NCBI RefSeq assembly: GCF_022024115.1
Contig: NZ_CP091792.1
Span: 2,294,001-2,358,000, forward strand
DNA length: 64,000 nucleotides
Reading direction: 5' to 3'
Source of the DNA: Prevotella communis
GTDB lineage: Bacteria; Bacteroidota; Bacteroidia; Bacteroidales; Bacteroidaceae
The position numbers and the translations under genes are program-made. Shown here one piece after another: positions 1 through 8,995 of the stretch; positions within the stretch are counted from its first letter, which is position 1, and each line of letters opens with the position of its first letter. Below the pieces are notes generated by a model. It was not told the DNA's origin, made no database searches, and worked only from the letters and a program-made list of their open reading frames with translations.

Positions 1-348
1 ATCGATGATTTGTCTAAGCGTGTAGAAGATTTCGTAGCTAATACTGCCGATGACCCCACCCTGCCCGAACTGAGTGTACGCGAAGTGCACCTTTTGGGAC
101 GCTGTAAGGTCAGCGATCGTCATGTGATTATCGTTGAGGTCAGCCCAAAGGCTACCTACGACTCCTATTTCCAGATGCAGAATGCTGTGGTAGCAGGCTA
201 CAACCACCTACGCAACGAATTGGCCCTCAAACAATTCCAGCACCCCTACGCTCAGTGTAATGCAGAGCAGCGAGATGCCATTGCCCTGGTCTATCCCCAG
301 CGCATCAGCGAGCAGGCTCTTGAAGAGAAAGGAGGTGAGTCATCATGA
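1..348 (+). CDS. exbD: ExbD/TolR-family biopolymer transport protein (5' truncated by window edge)
   Basis: The frame is open from base 1, so the N-terminus and membrane anchor lie outside the window. The visible 115 residues match the periplasmic domain of ExbD/TolR proteins, which work with ExbB and TonB to carry proton-motive force to outer-membrane receptors. The stop codon overlaps the start of a second ExbD-like gene by 4 nt, an arrangement of paired ExbD genes that is common in Bacteroidetes ExbB-ExbD-ExbD-TonB operons. ExbB is probably just upstream. The family call rests on the neighbour and the domain pattern, because the diagnostic transmembrane Asp is not visible here. Confidence 0.75.
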   Translation: MDDLSKRVEDFVANTADDPTLPELSVREVHLLGRCKVSDRHVIIVEVSPKATYDSYFQMQNAVVAGYNHLRNELALKQFQHPYAQCNAEQRDAIALVYPQRISEQALEEKGGESS

Positions 349-809
349 AACGTGGAGTTTTTCGCAGAAAGAAACATGAGATGCCAGGTCTGAATACAGC
401 AGCCCTACCCGACCTGATATTCACCGTGCTCTTCTTCTTCATGATTGTCACCCACATGAGGGATGTCGACTTACAGGTGCGTTACGATGTGCCCAAGGGA
501 ACAGAAGTACGAAAGCTGACTCACAAGTCATCAGTCAGCACCATCTACGTAGGTCGTGTACCAGGTCAACCGGCCGATAGTTTCTATATCCAACTAAACA
601 ACAAACTGGCCACCATGTCGGACATCAAAGCCTTCGTGGAAACCGAGAAAGCCCAGATGAATTCAGAAGACCAACCCAGAATGACAGTCTCCATCAAGGC
701 CGACCGCGACGTACCATTCGGCATGATAGCTCAAATTAAAAAAGCCTTGCAACAATCGTTTGCACTAAAAATCAATTATTCAGCAGTAGAGAAAACAAAC
801 AAGAATTAA
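345..809 (+). CDS. exbD: ExbD/TolR-family biopolymer transport protein
   Basis: This 154-aa protein has a basic cytoplasmic start (MKRGVFRRKKHE), one membrane helix at about residues 21-40 and a periplasmic domain after it. Asp23, in PDLIFTVLFFF, sits where ExbD has its essential intramembrane Asp that carries protons. It should assemble with ExbB and the preceding ExbD to energise TonB-dependent uptake. The ATG overlaps the previous stop (ATGA), which suggests translational coupling. The next gene starts only 17 nt later, so it may share the transcript. Confidence 0.88.
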   Translation: MKRGVFRRKKHEMPGLNTAALPDLIFTVLFFFMIVTHMRDVDLQVRYDVPKGTEVRKLTHKSSVSTIYVGRVPGQPADSFYIQLNNKLATMSDIKAFVETEKAQMNSEDQPRMTVSIKADRDVPFGMIAQIKKALQQSFALKINYSAVEKTNKN

Positions 810-826
810 GATTTAAAATTAAGAAT

Positions 827-1306
827 ATGGCAAAAGAAAAACTTGACAGACTGGACAAGCAGATTCTGAAGCTTGTCGCCGCCGACGCACGTATTCCTTT
901 TCTAGAAGTAGCACGTGTATGTGACGTGAGTGGAGCAGCCATTCACCAGCGCATCCAGAAATTGACCAATATCGGTATCCTGAAAGGCTCACAGTTCCTT
1001 ATCGACCCTGAGAAGGTGGGTTATGAGACCTGTGCCTTCATTGGTTTGAACCTGAAAAATCCTGAGGATTTTGACCAAGTATTAGAGGAACTAAAGAAAA
1101 TTCCCGAGGTAACGGAATGCCATTACACCACGGGAAATTTCGATATGTTTATTAAGATTTATGCTCAGAACAATCACCATCTGCTCACCATCATCCATGA
1201 CAAACTGCAGCCTTTAGGACTTAGCAGTTCGCAGACGCTGATTTCATTTCACTCAGCCTTCGAGAGACAGTTGCCCGTAATGGACATGGTAGACCTTGAT
1301 GACTAA
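827..1306 (+). CDS. Lrp/AsnC-family transcriptional regulator
   Basis: This 159-aa protein has the Lrp layout: an N-terminal helix-turn-helix (about residues 5-50, beginning LDRLDKQILKLVAADARIP) and a C-terminal RAM/AsnC effector-binding domain (about 70-150). Members bind DNA as dimers or octamers and respond to amino acids. It sits 17 nt after exbD, so co-transcription is possible although the functions look unrelated. The specific ligand and targets cannot be read from sequence. Confidence 0.9.
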   Translation: MAKEKLDRLDKQILKLVAADARIPFLEVARVCDVSGAAIHQRIQKLTNIGILKGSQFLIDPEKVGYETCAFIGLNLKNPEDFDQVLEELKKIPEVTECHYTTGNFDMFIKIYAQNNHHLLTIIHDKLQPLGLSSSQTLISFHSAFERQLPVMDMVDLDD

Positions 1307-1333
1307 TGTAAGATGGGCTGATGTGAGATAGTC

Positions 1334-1816
1334 TTAACGTCTTACATAGTCAACAAACGCATAAGGATAGGCGTGACGATCATCCGCGGGGTGATCTTCG
1401 CGCCATTTTTCTTGCCAGTCTTCCTCATATTCAGGGAAAAACGTATCGGCTTGCGCAGGTGTATCGTCAATCTCCGTCAGACAGAGACGGTCGGCCTTGT
1501 CCAACAGGTTTGTATAAAGGCTGGCGCCCCCAATGATATAGATATCCTCATCAGGCTTGCAACTCTTGAAAAAGTCGTCCCAACTATCAAAGCAGTCACA
1601 ACCTGGAAGTTCTTTAGAACTCTTTGTCAGCACGCAGTTCCTGCGATTAGGAAGAGCCCCTTTTGGCAGACTCTCAAACGTCTTACGTCCCATCACAATG
1701 GTGTGTCCCGTTGTCAAAGCCTTAAAACGCTTTAGGTCATTGGGCAACCAGTAAATCAGTTTATTCTCAAAGCCAATAGCGCGATTCTTCGCTACGGCGG
1801 CAATCATTGATATCAT
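1334..1816 (-). CDS. folA: Dihydrofolate reductase
   Basis: This 160-aa protein is full length for chromosomal DHFR. It carries the N-terminal [15 protein letters not shown] strand, the [12 protein letters not shown] helix with the substrate-binding acidic residue, the NADPH-binding GRKTFESLP segment and the IIGGASLY motif. It regenerates tetrahydrofolate with NADPH. It overlaps the upstream thyA stop by 4 nt, so the two are translationally coupled. The pairing fits their chemistry, since ThyA produces the dihydrofolate that FolA reduces. Confidence 0.97.
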   Translation of the reverse strand: MISMIAAVAKNRAIGFENKLIYWLPNDLKRFKALTTGHTIVMGRKTFESLPKGALPNRRNCVLTKSSKELPGCDCFDSWDDFFKSCKPDEDIYIIGGASLYTNLLDKADRLCLTEIDDTPAQADTFFPEYEEDWQEKWREDHPADDRHAYPYAFVDYVRR

Positions 1817-2607
1817 ACGCTTACCTCTGCTTTAATATGTGGCCAGGGATCATAATTCTCTAATTGGAAGTCCTCATACTTGAAGTCGAAAATACTCTTC
1901 ACGTCGGGATTAATCTTCATTGTGGGCTGAGGTCGAGGCTCACGCGTGAGCTGCAAGCGGGCCTGTTCCAAATGGTTCAGATACAGATGAGTATCGCCTG
2001 TAGTATGAATGAACTCACCAGGTTTCAGTCCACACACCTGTGCCATCATCATACACAACAGGGCATACGATGCGATGTTAAACGGTACACCCAGGAAGGT
2101 ATCTGCACTACGCTGATATAGCTGCAATGACAACTTGCCGTCGGCCACGTAGAACTGGAAAATCGTGTGACAAGGAGGCAACGCCATCTTGTTCACCTCA
2201 GCCACGTTCCACGCCGATACAATCATACGTCGCGAATTAGGATTATTCTTAATCTGATCCACCACATACTTTATTTGGTCTATCGTACCTCCGTCGTAGT
2301 CTGGCCAAGAGCGCCATTGGTGCCCATAGACGGGTCCAAGTTCGCCGTTCTCATCAGCCCATTCATTCCATATCCTTACACCGTTATCCTGCAAGTATTT
2401 CACATTTGTGTCGCCATTAAGAAACCACAGCAATTCGTAGATAATCGACTTGAGGTGCAACTTCTTTGTAGTGAGAAGAGGAAATCCCTTACTTAGGTCA
2501 TAACGACTCTGCGTACCAAAGATGCTCAGTGTGCCCGTACCCGTACGGTCACCTTTCTGCGTCCCCTCTTTTAGGATGCGATCCAGTATGTCAAGGTATT
2601 GTTTCAT
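1813..2607 (-). CDS. thyA: Thymidylate synthase
   Basis: This 264-aa protein has the standard ThyA length. The catalytic cysteine is Cys146 in [12 protein letters not shown], and the RRMIVSAWN and [18 protein letters not shown] motifs bind dUMP and folate. It methylates dUMP to dTMP using methylene-tetrahydrofolate. It is the first gene of a thyA-folA operon read leftwards, with a promoter just upstream. Confidence 0.98.
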   Translation of the reverse strand: MKQYLDILDRILKEGTQKGDRTGTGTLSIFGTQSRYDLSKGFPLLTTKKLHLKSIIYELLWFLNGDTNVKYLQDNGVRIWNEWADENGELGPVYGHQWRSWPDYDGGTIDQIKYVVDQIKNNPNSRRMIVSAWNVAEVNKMALPPCHTIFQFYVADGKLSLQLYQRSADTFLGVPFNIASYALLCMMMAQVCGLKPGEFIHTTGDTHLYLNHLEQARLQLTREPRPQPTMKINPDVKSIFDFKYEDFQLENYDPWPHIKAEVSV

Positions 2608-2631
2608 TTAAGTTTTGATGTTTTTATGGCA

Positions 2632-2639
2632 CAAAGGTA
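2632..2639 (-). promoter_or_regulatory. -7 box of the thyA-folA promoter
   Basis: On the minus strand this reads TACCTTTG, a perfect Bacteroidetes TAnnTTTG box, about 25 nt upstream of the thyA start. A TTTG about 20 nt further upstream fits the -33 element. Confidence 0.75.
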
Positions 2640-2729
2640 GTGCAAACCAATTGAAACGCAAAACAAAAAAGCATTTATTTCATTTTACTTACCCAAATTG
2701 TAGTTCTTTTTTGCATGATAGGAACAATG

Positions 2730-2761
2730 TTTGGTGGTACAGAGATAAATGAGTTCCTTTG
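2730..2761 (+). promoter_or_regulatory. Promoter of the SDR gene
   Basis: TTTG at 2730-2733 is followed after exactly 20 nt by TTCCTTTG at 2754-2761, a near-match to TAnnTTTG. It lies 27 nt upstream of the ATG at 2789 and is divergent from the thyA promoter. Confidence 0.65.
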
Positions 2762-2788
2762 CAAAAACTTTATTAAAACAGAAAAAAA

Positions 2789-3499
2789 ATGGCAAACGAA
2801 AAGATTGTTTTGGTGACAGGTGCCAACAAAGGCATCGGCTTTGGCATTGCAAAGCATCTGGGCCTAAGCGGATGGAACGTGATAATCAGTGCACGCGACG
2901 AGCAGCGTGCTGAGAAAGCCATCTGCGAACTGAAAGCTGCTGGCGTCAACGTACTGGGCTATGTGAATATCGAACTGAAGGACCTGAATGGTATCAATCA
3001 GGCTACAAAAGAAATCAGCGAGAATTACCCCAACCTTTCACTCCTTGTCAACAATGCTGGCATTCCTGGCGACATGAGTGTAGATAGCGCTCACACGGAA
3101 TTGAACGATATCCGCGAAACACTGGATGTGAACTTCATCGGCACATGGGCGCTAACAAAAGCCTTGCTCCCAGTATTAGCGAACAATAATGGTCGCATTG
3201 TGAATATCACCGTGCCTTCAGAAATCAGTCCCTACTGGCATCCTTTGGCTTATGTTGCCAGCAAGGCCGCCCTGAATGCCATGATGGGCGTGATGGCAAT
3301 AGAATTCCAACAGAGCAATACGCCCGTAGAGATTTTCTCAGTACACCCAGGTCCCACTACCACCGACCTGAATGGCAACATGTCTCTGCCTGGTTTCCAC
3401 GATATCGAGACTGTAGGTCAGAAAACAGCCGAACTGATTAATGACGGACAAAATCATCAGGGTGAGTTCATCGAACTCTATCCCATCGTAGAAGAGTAA
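2789..3499 (+). CDS. Short-chain dehydrogenase/reductase (SDR) family oxidoreductase
   Basis: This 236-aa classical SDR has the Rossmann dinucleotide motif TGANKGIG at residues 10-17, NNAG near residue 88 and the catalytic YVASK (Tyr near 154, Lys near 158) with an upstream Ser in the strand VNITVPS. The K in the glycine-rich motif is typical of NADPH-preferring members. It resembles carbonyl-reductase-like SDRs, but the substrate cannot be inferred. It is a single-gene unit with its own promoter and a downstream hairpin terminator. Confidence 0.9.
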   Translation: MANEKIVLVTGANKGIGFGIAKHLGLSGWNVIISARDEQRAEKAICELKAAGVNVLGYVNIELKDLNGINQATKEISENYPNLSLLVNNAGIPGDMSVDSAHTELNDIRETLDVNFIGTWALTKALLPVLANNNGRIVNITVPSEISPYWHPLAYVASKAALNAMMGVMAIEFQQSNTPVEIFSVHPGPTTTDLNGNMSLPGFHDIETVGQKTAELINDGQNHQGEFIELYPIVEE

Positions 3500-3505
3500 A
3501 ATCTT

Positions 3506-3535
3506 ATTGAGCCCACCTCTTAACGTGGGCTCAAT
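3506..3535. terminator. Bidirectional terminator between converging genes
   Basis: The 11-bp stem ATTGAGCCCAC/GTGGGCTCAAT has an 8-nt loop and is followed by CTTTT on the plus strand. It serves the SDR gene and includes the stop codon region of the converging lipoprotein gene. Confidence 0.8.
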
Positions 3536-4227
3536 CTTTTCTCCTGCTCTATCAATGCCTTACGATAAACAGGGCCATTGATAAATTCCATACCTATTAC
3601 ATTTGCTCCTTCTATGTTTTCAGGAATCCAATAGAGACGGAAGTATAGATTTTTCTTTCTCCAATGATGAGTAGAAAAAGATAATATATCAGCTGTATCC
3701 GCCTCCGTATACATATATTTATTTGAATCTGAACCATATACGCTCTTGAAATAAGTTGCAAGCGAATCAAAATCCGCTTTAGTCAGGTCTGCCCAATCCT
3801 CCAAACCATGATAACGCCATGTTATGTAGACGTTAAATGCATACAACTTATCTTCATAAAACAGGCTCTTACCTGTAGTTGCACAGTAAGAAATGCTATC
3901 CAAGTCCAGTCGGAACTGGTCACACTCTAGTCTTGGCAAATGATAGGCATGGTCAACATTTTGTTTCACACTTCTTCCAAACCTGAAACCTGCAATAAGT
4001 TCTTTGACTGATTCCGGCTGTGTTTCTGTGAATGAGGCGAAAGCATTTAATTGTTTTAATGTATCTTCTTGTACGTGGAAGGTATTGTTCTCTGTACTAT
4101 CTGCAGAGTCAACTAATGATGTCCGAATACTATCTACATCTTGCACAGAAACGTTATCTTTCTGTGTTTTACTTCCGCCACAAGCCACAAAGGCAAAGGT
4201 TGCTAAGATTACAAAAAATTCCTTCAT
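3520..4227 (-). CDS. Hypothetical lipoprotein
   Basis: This 235-aa protein begins with a lipoprotein signal peptide whose lipobox ends at Cys16 (FAFVACGGS), followed by a Ser/Asp/Thr-rich linker of about 50 residues. The remainder is a soluble, Tyr/Asp-rich domain that I cannot assign to a family. It should be anchored in the outer or inner membrane facing the periplasm. It is monocistronic, with a TACCTTTG promoter box on the minus strand near 4255-4263, divergent from the GH28-GH43 gene. Confidence 0.7.
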   Translation of the reverse strand: MKEFFVILATFAFVACGGSKTQKDNVSVQDVDSIRTSLVDSADSTENNTFHVQEDTLKQLNAFASFTETQPESVKELIAGFRFGRSVKQNVDHAYHLPRLECDQFRLDLDSISYCATTGKSLFYEDKLYAFNVYITWRYHGLEDWADLTKADFDSLATYFKSVYGSDSNKYMYTEADTADILSFSTHHWRKKNLYFRLYWIPENIEGANVIGMEFINGPVYRKALIEQEKRLSPR

Positions 4228-4306
4228 GTTTTAAGTTAAAGTTTAAATCTGTATGCAAAGGTAAAAAAATATCATTATTAGGCAAAGGAAACAAAATAAA
4301 AAATAT

Positions 4307-4314
4307 TACCTTTG
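4307..4314 (+). promoter_or_regulatory. -7 box of the GH28-GH43 gene
   Basis: TACCTTTG is a perfect -7 box 20 nt upstream of the ATG at 4335. It shows that the open frame extending upstream to about 4032 is not translated and fixes the start at 4335. Confidence 0.75.
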
Positions 4315-4334
4315 CACACATAAACAAAATAATA

Positions 4335-7226
4335 ATGAGGAAAACTATTTTGATGACTACGCTCATCCTGTCACTATGGGCAGGAAAGGCAGGGGCACGT
4401 GATTATAATATTGTGGCATATGGCGCAAAAACGGATACCACAATGCTCAGTACAAAAGCCGTGCAGCAGGCAATTGACGACTGTGCGAAGGCGGGAGGCG
4501 GCAGAGTGGTAGTACCCACCGGCCAATATAAAATTGGCTCTATCGTACTGAAATCAGGTGTAAACCTCTATCTGGAACAAGGGGCTACGCTCTTTGGTAG
4601 CACGGACCTGAAGGAGTATCTGCCTATGAAGTCTGATTACGTATCATTGCGCACGCAGACCTCAACCATCCAGTTGATTTATGCCGACAACGTGAAAAAC
4701 GTAGTGATTGATGGCTTTGGCACCATCGACGGACAAGGTCGCGCCTTCAAGAAACTCACCTGGAACGACGAGGGCATCACTCGTCCCCACCTCATCCGTT
4801 TCATCCAAAGTCAGGATATCACCATCAAGGACATCACCCTTAAGAACTCCGGTTGCTGGATGCAACACTATCTGGCCTGCGACCGCGTAAGAATAGAAGG
4901 CATCAAGGTGTTCAATCGCAACAACTACAACAATGACGCGCTTGATATCGATGGCTGTCATGAAGTCATTGTCAGAGGCATTATAGCCGATAGCGACGAC
5001 GATGGTATCACACTGAAGAGCACTTCACCTCGTCTCTGCGAAAATATCCGAATCTGTGACTGCGTGATATCCAGCCATTGCAACGCCGTAAAACTGGGAA
5101 CAGAGACCAATGGAGGCTTCCGCAATATCAATATTTCAGGTATCGTGGTTAAACCCAGCAGTGACCAGTCAAGCCAGTTCTTTGGTGCTCCTTCTAAAAT
5201 TGGAACGTCGGCCCTCTCATTGGAGATTGTGGATGGTGGAATGCTCGAGAATGTTAGCGCATCAGACTTCACCGTTGAAGGCACCGAGTCGCCCATCTTT
5301 ATCCGTTTAGGCAATCGTGGACGAGGTTATAAATTGAAAGAAGCAGGGAAAGCGCTCAGTGGCACGGGCAATGATGACACCATCACCGAACTGATTCCCA
5401 TAAACCACGTAGGTCGTATTGACGGTATCCGTTTGGAAAACTTCCATATTCGGAATGCTGGTCCTGTGGGCTGTTCTATCACAGGTCTGCTAGGCTATCC
5501 AGTGCGCAACATATGGCTATCGAATATCACCATCCAACATCAGGGAGGCGTGAACGAAATCGACCTCAAGGCCATCAACGACTCCATAGCTAACGAAAAG
5601 GAAAAAGCCTACCCCGAGGCCACTATGTGGGGCAACCTGCCTGCTAAGGTTTTTTATCTGCGACACACCCGTAATGTACATTTCAATAACATCGACATTA
5701 GGACTGATGCCCCCGATGTACGTCCCGACTTTGTGCGCAGCGATACAGAGGGCTGGGGCGACCAAGGTAACGGCACCTACAAGAATCCCGTGCTCAATGC
5801 CGACTTCTCCGATCCTGACGTCATTCGTGTTGGCAAGAAATACTATATGGTAGCATCCGATTTTCATTTCCTCGGCATGCAGGTATTGGAATCAGACGAT
5901 ATGATTAATTGGCAGTATACCAGTCAGATATACAGTCGCTTCAACGAGCCTGGATGGGACGAGAACAAGCATTACGCCGGTGGTTCGTGGGCACCTGCCA
6001 TCCGCTATCACGATGGTCTCTTCTACGTCTATTTCTGTACCCCAGAAGAGGGACTTTATATGACTACCGCAAAAGACCCGCACGGCCCTTGGGCACCCCT
6101 TCACCTGGTCAGACGCGTGGTCAAATGGGAAGATCCCTGCCCATTCTGGGATGAGGACGGACAAGCCTATTTAGGTCGCAGCAAACATGGTGCAGGTCCT
6201 ATCATCGTACATCGGATGTCGGCCGATGGCAAACAACTGCTCGACGAGGGTACCACCGTCTATGAAGGTCCTATCGCCGAAGGCACTAAGTTCATGAAGC
6301 GTAATGGCTATTACTACCTCATCATCCCCGAGGGCGGTGTAGGAACTGGTTGGCAGACAGTACTGAGAGCCAAGAATATCTATGGACCCTACGAGCGAAA
6401 AATCGTGCTCGAACAGGGTTCTACCTCCATCAACGGCCCTCATCAGGGTGCCTTGGTCGATACCCCCGATGACACCTGGTGGTTTTACCATTTCCAGGAA
6501 ACGCCCGTCTTAGGGCGCGTGGTTCACCTGCAACCCGTTCGCTGGCAGGACGATTGGCCCCTCATGGGAGTCGATTATGATGGCAATGGTATTGGTGAAC
6601 CCGTTTCTGAATGGCAGAAGCCGATAACTTCATCCTTGCAATTTCTCCCACAAACAGACGATGAATTTTCATCATCCACACTAGGTCTGCAATGGCAGTG
6701 GAACCACAATCCCGTTGACACCCACTGGAGCTTGAAGGAGAAAAAAGGCTGGCTTACGCTAAAAGCCCAGCCCGCTGATAGTCTGAAACTCTGTAGGAAT
6801 ATGCTCACGCAGAAGGTCATTGGCTATCAAAGCGAGAGCACCACCCTACTCACCGCACAGGGCAACTGCTATGCCGGTCTCTTCTGCAGTGGCAAGACAT
6901 TCCATGGCATCGGCCTCTGTAAAGACGGCATTTTCATTGAGTCTCAAGGCAAGCGTGAAGTCATTCAGAAGGGTAAGTTCCAGAAGCTCTGGGTGCGCAT
7001 TAATAACGACTGTCAGGCTAATCGTCACCAGTTCTCCTACAGCACCGATGGCACCCGTTTCATCCAAGCGGGCGACGCATTCCCCATGCGTGCCGGCTAT
7101 TGGAAAGGCATCCGCGTAGGCCTCTTCTGCTATGGAAACAGTGGAAAAGCAGCCTTCGACAGTTTTGCCCAGCAGAACACCAGTTTTGCTTGGCATGCTT
7201 TTTGCATGGATAAAGAAAAACATTAG
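4335..7226 (+). CDS. Secreted GH28 polygalacturonase-like / GH43-like two-domain glycoside hydrolase
   Basis: This 963-aa protein has a signal peptide (MRKTILMTTLILSLWAGKAGA). Residues about 22-470 form a right-handed beta-helix of GH28 type, with the conserved sites seen as NNDALDIDG (about 199-207), DSDDDGITLKS (about 219-229) and SSHCNAVKLGTE (about 248). Residues about 484-800 form a five-bladed GH43-type domain with the catalytic base in ADFSDPDVI and further acidic motifs EDPCPFWDEDG and GPIAEGTKF. A C-terminal beta-sandwich of GH43-associated type follows. The two activities suggest removal of galacturonic acid and arabinose- or xylose-type residues from pectin, which is inference. It stands alone without SusC/D, and the grpE start lies 4 nt after its stop. 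Confidence 0.88.
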   Translation: MRKTILMTTLILSLWAGKAGARDYNIVAYGAKTDTTMLSTKAVQQAIDDCAKAGGGRVVVPTGQYKIGSIVLKSGVNLYLEQGATLFGSTDLKEYLPMKSDYVSLRTQTSTIQLIYADNVKNVVIDGFGTIDGQGRAFKKLTWNDEGITRPHLIRFIQSQDITIKDITLKNSGCWMQHYLACDRVRIEGIKVFNRNNYNNDALDIDGCHEVIVRGIIADSDDDGITLKSTSPRLCENIRICDCVISSHCNAVKLGTETNGGFRNINISGIVVKPSSDQSSQFFGAPSKIGTSALSLEIVDGGMLENVSASDFTVEGTESPIFIRLGNRGRGYKLKEAGKALSGTGNDDTITELIPINHVGRIDGIRLENFHIRNAGPVGCSITGLLGYPVRNIWLSNITIQHQGGVNEIDLKAINDSIANEKEKAYPEATMWGNLPAKVFYLRHTRNVHFNNIDIRTDAPDVRPDFVRSDTEGWGDQGNGTYKNPVLNADFSDPDVIRVGKKYYMVASDFHFLGMQVLESDDMINWQYTSQIYSRFNEPGWDENKHYAGGSWAPAIRYHDGLFYVYFCTPEEGLYMTTAKDPHGPWAPLHLVRRVVKWEDPCPFWDEDGQAYLGRSKHGAGPIIVHRMSADGKQLLDEGTTVYEGPIAEGTKFMKRNGYYYLIIPEGGVGTGWQTVLRAKNIYGPYERKIVLEQGSTSINGPHQGALVDTPDDTWWFYHFQETPVLGRVVHLQPVRWQDDWPLMGVDYDGNGIGEPVSEWQKPITSSLQFLPQTDDEFSSSTLGLQWQWNHNPVDTHWSLKEKKGWLTLKAQPADSLKLCRNMLTQKVIGYQSESTTLLTAQGNCYAGLFCSGKTFHGIGLCKDGIFIESQGKREVIQKGKFQKLWVRINNDCQANRHQFSYSTDGTRFIQAGDAFPMRAGYWKGIRVGLFCYGNSGKAAFDSFAQQNTSFAWHAFCMDKEKH

Positions 7227-7230
7227 AATT

Positions 7231-7809
7231 ATGGAAGAAAAAGATATAAAGAAAGAAGAGCAGGAGGTAAATACTGACGATATGGCAGTAGAAACCCCTA
7301 CTGACGAAGTGACAGAAGAACAGACTGACGCAAAAGTTGAGGAAGCTGAGGAAGAGACAGATCCTCTGAAAGCTGCAGAAGCTCAGATTGCCGACCTGAA
7401 GGACAAATTACTCCGTCAGATGGCAGAATTTGACAACTATCGCAAGCGTACGCTGAAAGAGCGTTCAGAACTGATTCTGAATGGTGGAGAGAAGACCATC
7501 ACAGCCCTACTCCCCGTTATCGACGATATGGAGCGCGCCATTGCCAATGGCGAGAAGACAGACGACCCACAGGTTCTGCGTGAAGGTATGCAACTGATTT
7601 ACCAGAAGTTGATGAAGGCGCTGGAGGCTCAGGGCGTGAGCAAGATTGAGACAGAGGATGCCGACTTCGACACCAGCCTGCACGAGGCAGTAGCCCTGGT
7701 TCCTGGCATGGGCGACGACAAGAAAGGAAAAGTCATCGACTGCATGGCTCCTGGCTATAAACTGAACGACAAAGTGATTCGCTACGCTAAAGTAGCCGTA
7801 GGACAATAA
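7231..7809 (+). CDS. grpE: Nucleotide exchange factor GrpE
   Basis: This 192-aa protein has an acidic, disordered N-terminus (about 1-45), a long coiled-coil (RQMAEFDNYRKRTLKER) and the C-terminal GrpE beta-domain (HEAVALVPGMGDDKKGKVI). It releases ADP from DnaK. The ATG at 7231 starts the acidic region. The open frame continues 33 codons upstream into the previous gene, but that part has no GrpE character. It is followed 13 nt later by dnaJ. dnaK is not in the window. Confidence 0.96.
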   Translation: MEEKDIKKEEQEVNTDDMAVETPTDEVTEEQTDAKVEEAEEETDPLKAAEAQIADLKDKLLRQMAEFDNYRKRTLKERSELILNGGEKTITALLPVIDDMERAIANGEKTDDPQVLREGMQLIYQKLMKALEAQGVSKIETEDADFDTSLHEAVALVPGMGDDKKGKVIDCMAPGYKLNDKVIRYAKVAVGQ

Positions 7810-7822
7810 GAACTGACAATTA

Positions 7823-8983
7823 ATGGCACAAAAAAGAGACTACTACGAGGTACTTGGTGTAGAGAAGACGGCCTCGGAAGAAGAGATTAAGAAGGCATAC
7901 AGAAAAATTGCCATCAAGTATCACCCCGACCGTAACCCTGGCGACAAACAGGCAGAGGAGAAGTTCAAGGAGGCCGCAGAAGCCTACAACATCCTGCACG
8001 ACCCACAGAAGCGTCAGCAGTACGACCAGTTTGGTTTCAACGGACCTATGGGTGGCGGATCAGGAGGCTTTGGAGGCTTCGGCGGTGCGTCTATGAATAT
8101 GGACGACATCTTCTCTATGTTTGGTGATATCTTTGGCGGACACGGATTCAGAGGCTTCGGCGGACGCGGTGGACGCCCTCAGCAGCACAGAGGCAGCGAC
8201 CTGCGACTAAAGGTACGCCTCACGCTGGAAGAGATCAATCAGGGTGTTACCAAGAAATTCAAGGTTAGAAAAGATACCACCTGCTCACACTGTCACGGCA
8301 CAGGTGCTGCCGACGGTAGTGGCAGAGAGACCTGTCCTACCTGTCATGGTTCAGGCGTTATCACCCACACCACACAGAGCATCTTTGGTATGATGCAGAC
8401 ACAAGGTGTATGTCCTACCTGTCAGGGTGAGGGTCAGATTATCAAGAACAAGTGTCCGCATTGTAGTGGCACTGGTGTGACCAAGGGTGAGGAAGTAGTA
8501 GAAATCAATATCCCCGCTGGTGTAGCCGAAGGCATGGTAGTCAACGTACCAGGAAAGGGTAATGCCGGCCATCGCGGAGGCGTTGCCGGTGACATCCAGG
8601 TATATATTGAAGAGGAAGACCACAAGCTTTTTGTCAGAGACGGTAACGATTTGATATACAACCTCTTGCTCGACTTCCCAACAGCAGCACTTGGAGGTGA
8701 GGTAGATATCCCCACCATCGAGGGCAATAATCTGAAGATTAAAATTGAGAACGGCACACAGCCTGGTAAGACCATGCGCCTGAGAAGCAAGGGACTGCCT
8801 GCTGTTCAGGGATACGGAAGCGGACGCGGCGACTTGGTGGTCAATATCAGTGTGTACGTACCAAAGACACTCTCGCGCGAAGAGAAGAAAGCCATCGAGA
8901 GCTTTGTTGGCAGTGACAACTTCAAAGGCGACAACCAAACGAAAGAGAGCATCTTCCAACGTTTCAAGAACTACTTCAATTAA
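7823..8983 (+). CDS. dnaJ: Chaperone protein DnaJ
   Basis: This 386-aa type I DnaJ has the J-domain with HPD at residues 34-36, a Gly/Phe-rich region (about 75-120, rich in GGFGGFGG) and four zinc-binding CxxCxGxG repeats ([32 protein letters not shown]). Substrate-binding beta domains follow. It stimulates DnaK ATPase and delivers unfolded clients. It forms an operon with grpE. Confidence 0.98.
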   Translation: MAQKRDYYEVLGVEKTASEEEIKKAYRKIAIKYHPDRNPGDKQAEEKFKEAAEAYNILHDPQKRQQYDQFGFNGPMGGGSGGFGGFGGASMNMDDIFSMFGDIFGGHGFRGFGGRGGRPQQHRGSDLRLKVRLTLEEINQGVTKKFKVRKDTTCSHCHGTGAADGSGRETCPTCHGSGVITHTTQSIFGMMQTQGVCPTCQGEGQIIKNKCPHCSGTGVTKGEEVVEINIPAGVAEGMVVNVPGKGNAGHRGGVAGDIQVYIEEEDHKLFVRDGNDLIYNLLLDFPTAALGGEVDIPTIEGNNLKIKIENGTQPGKTMRLRSKGLPAVQGYGSGRGDLVVNISVYVPKTLSREEKKAIESFVGSDNFKGDNQTKESIFQRFKNYFN

Positions 8984-8995
8984 ATTTCAACTCTC

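Noticed and set aside
4032..4334. An N-terminal extension of about 100 codons on the GH28-GH43 protein.
   Set aside because: The extension lies opposite the neighbouring lipoprotein gene and upstream of the -7 box; the signal peptide starts at 4335.
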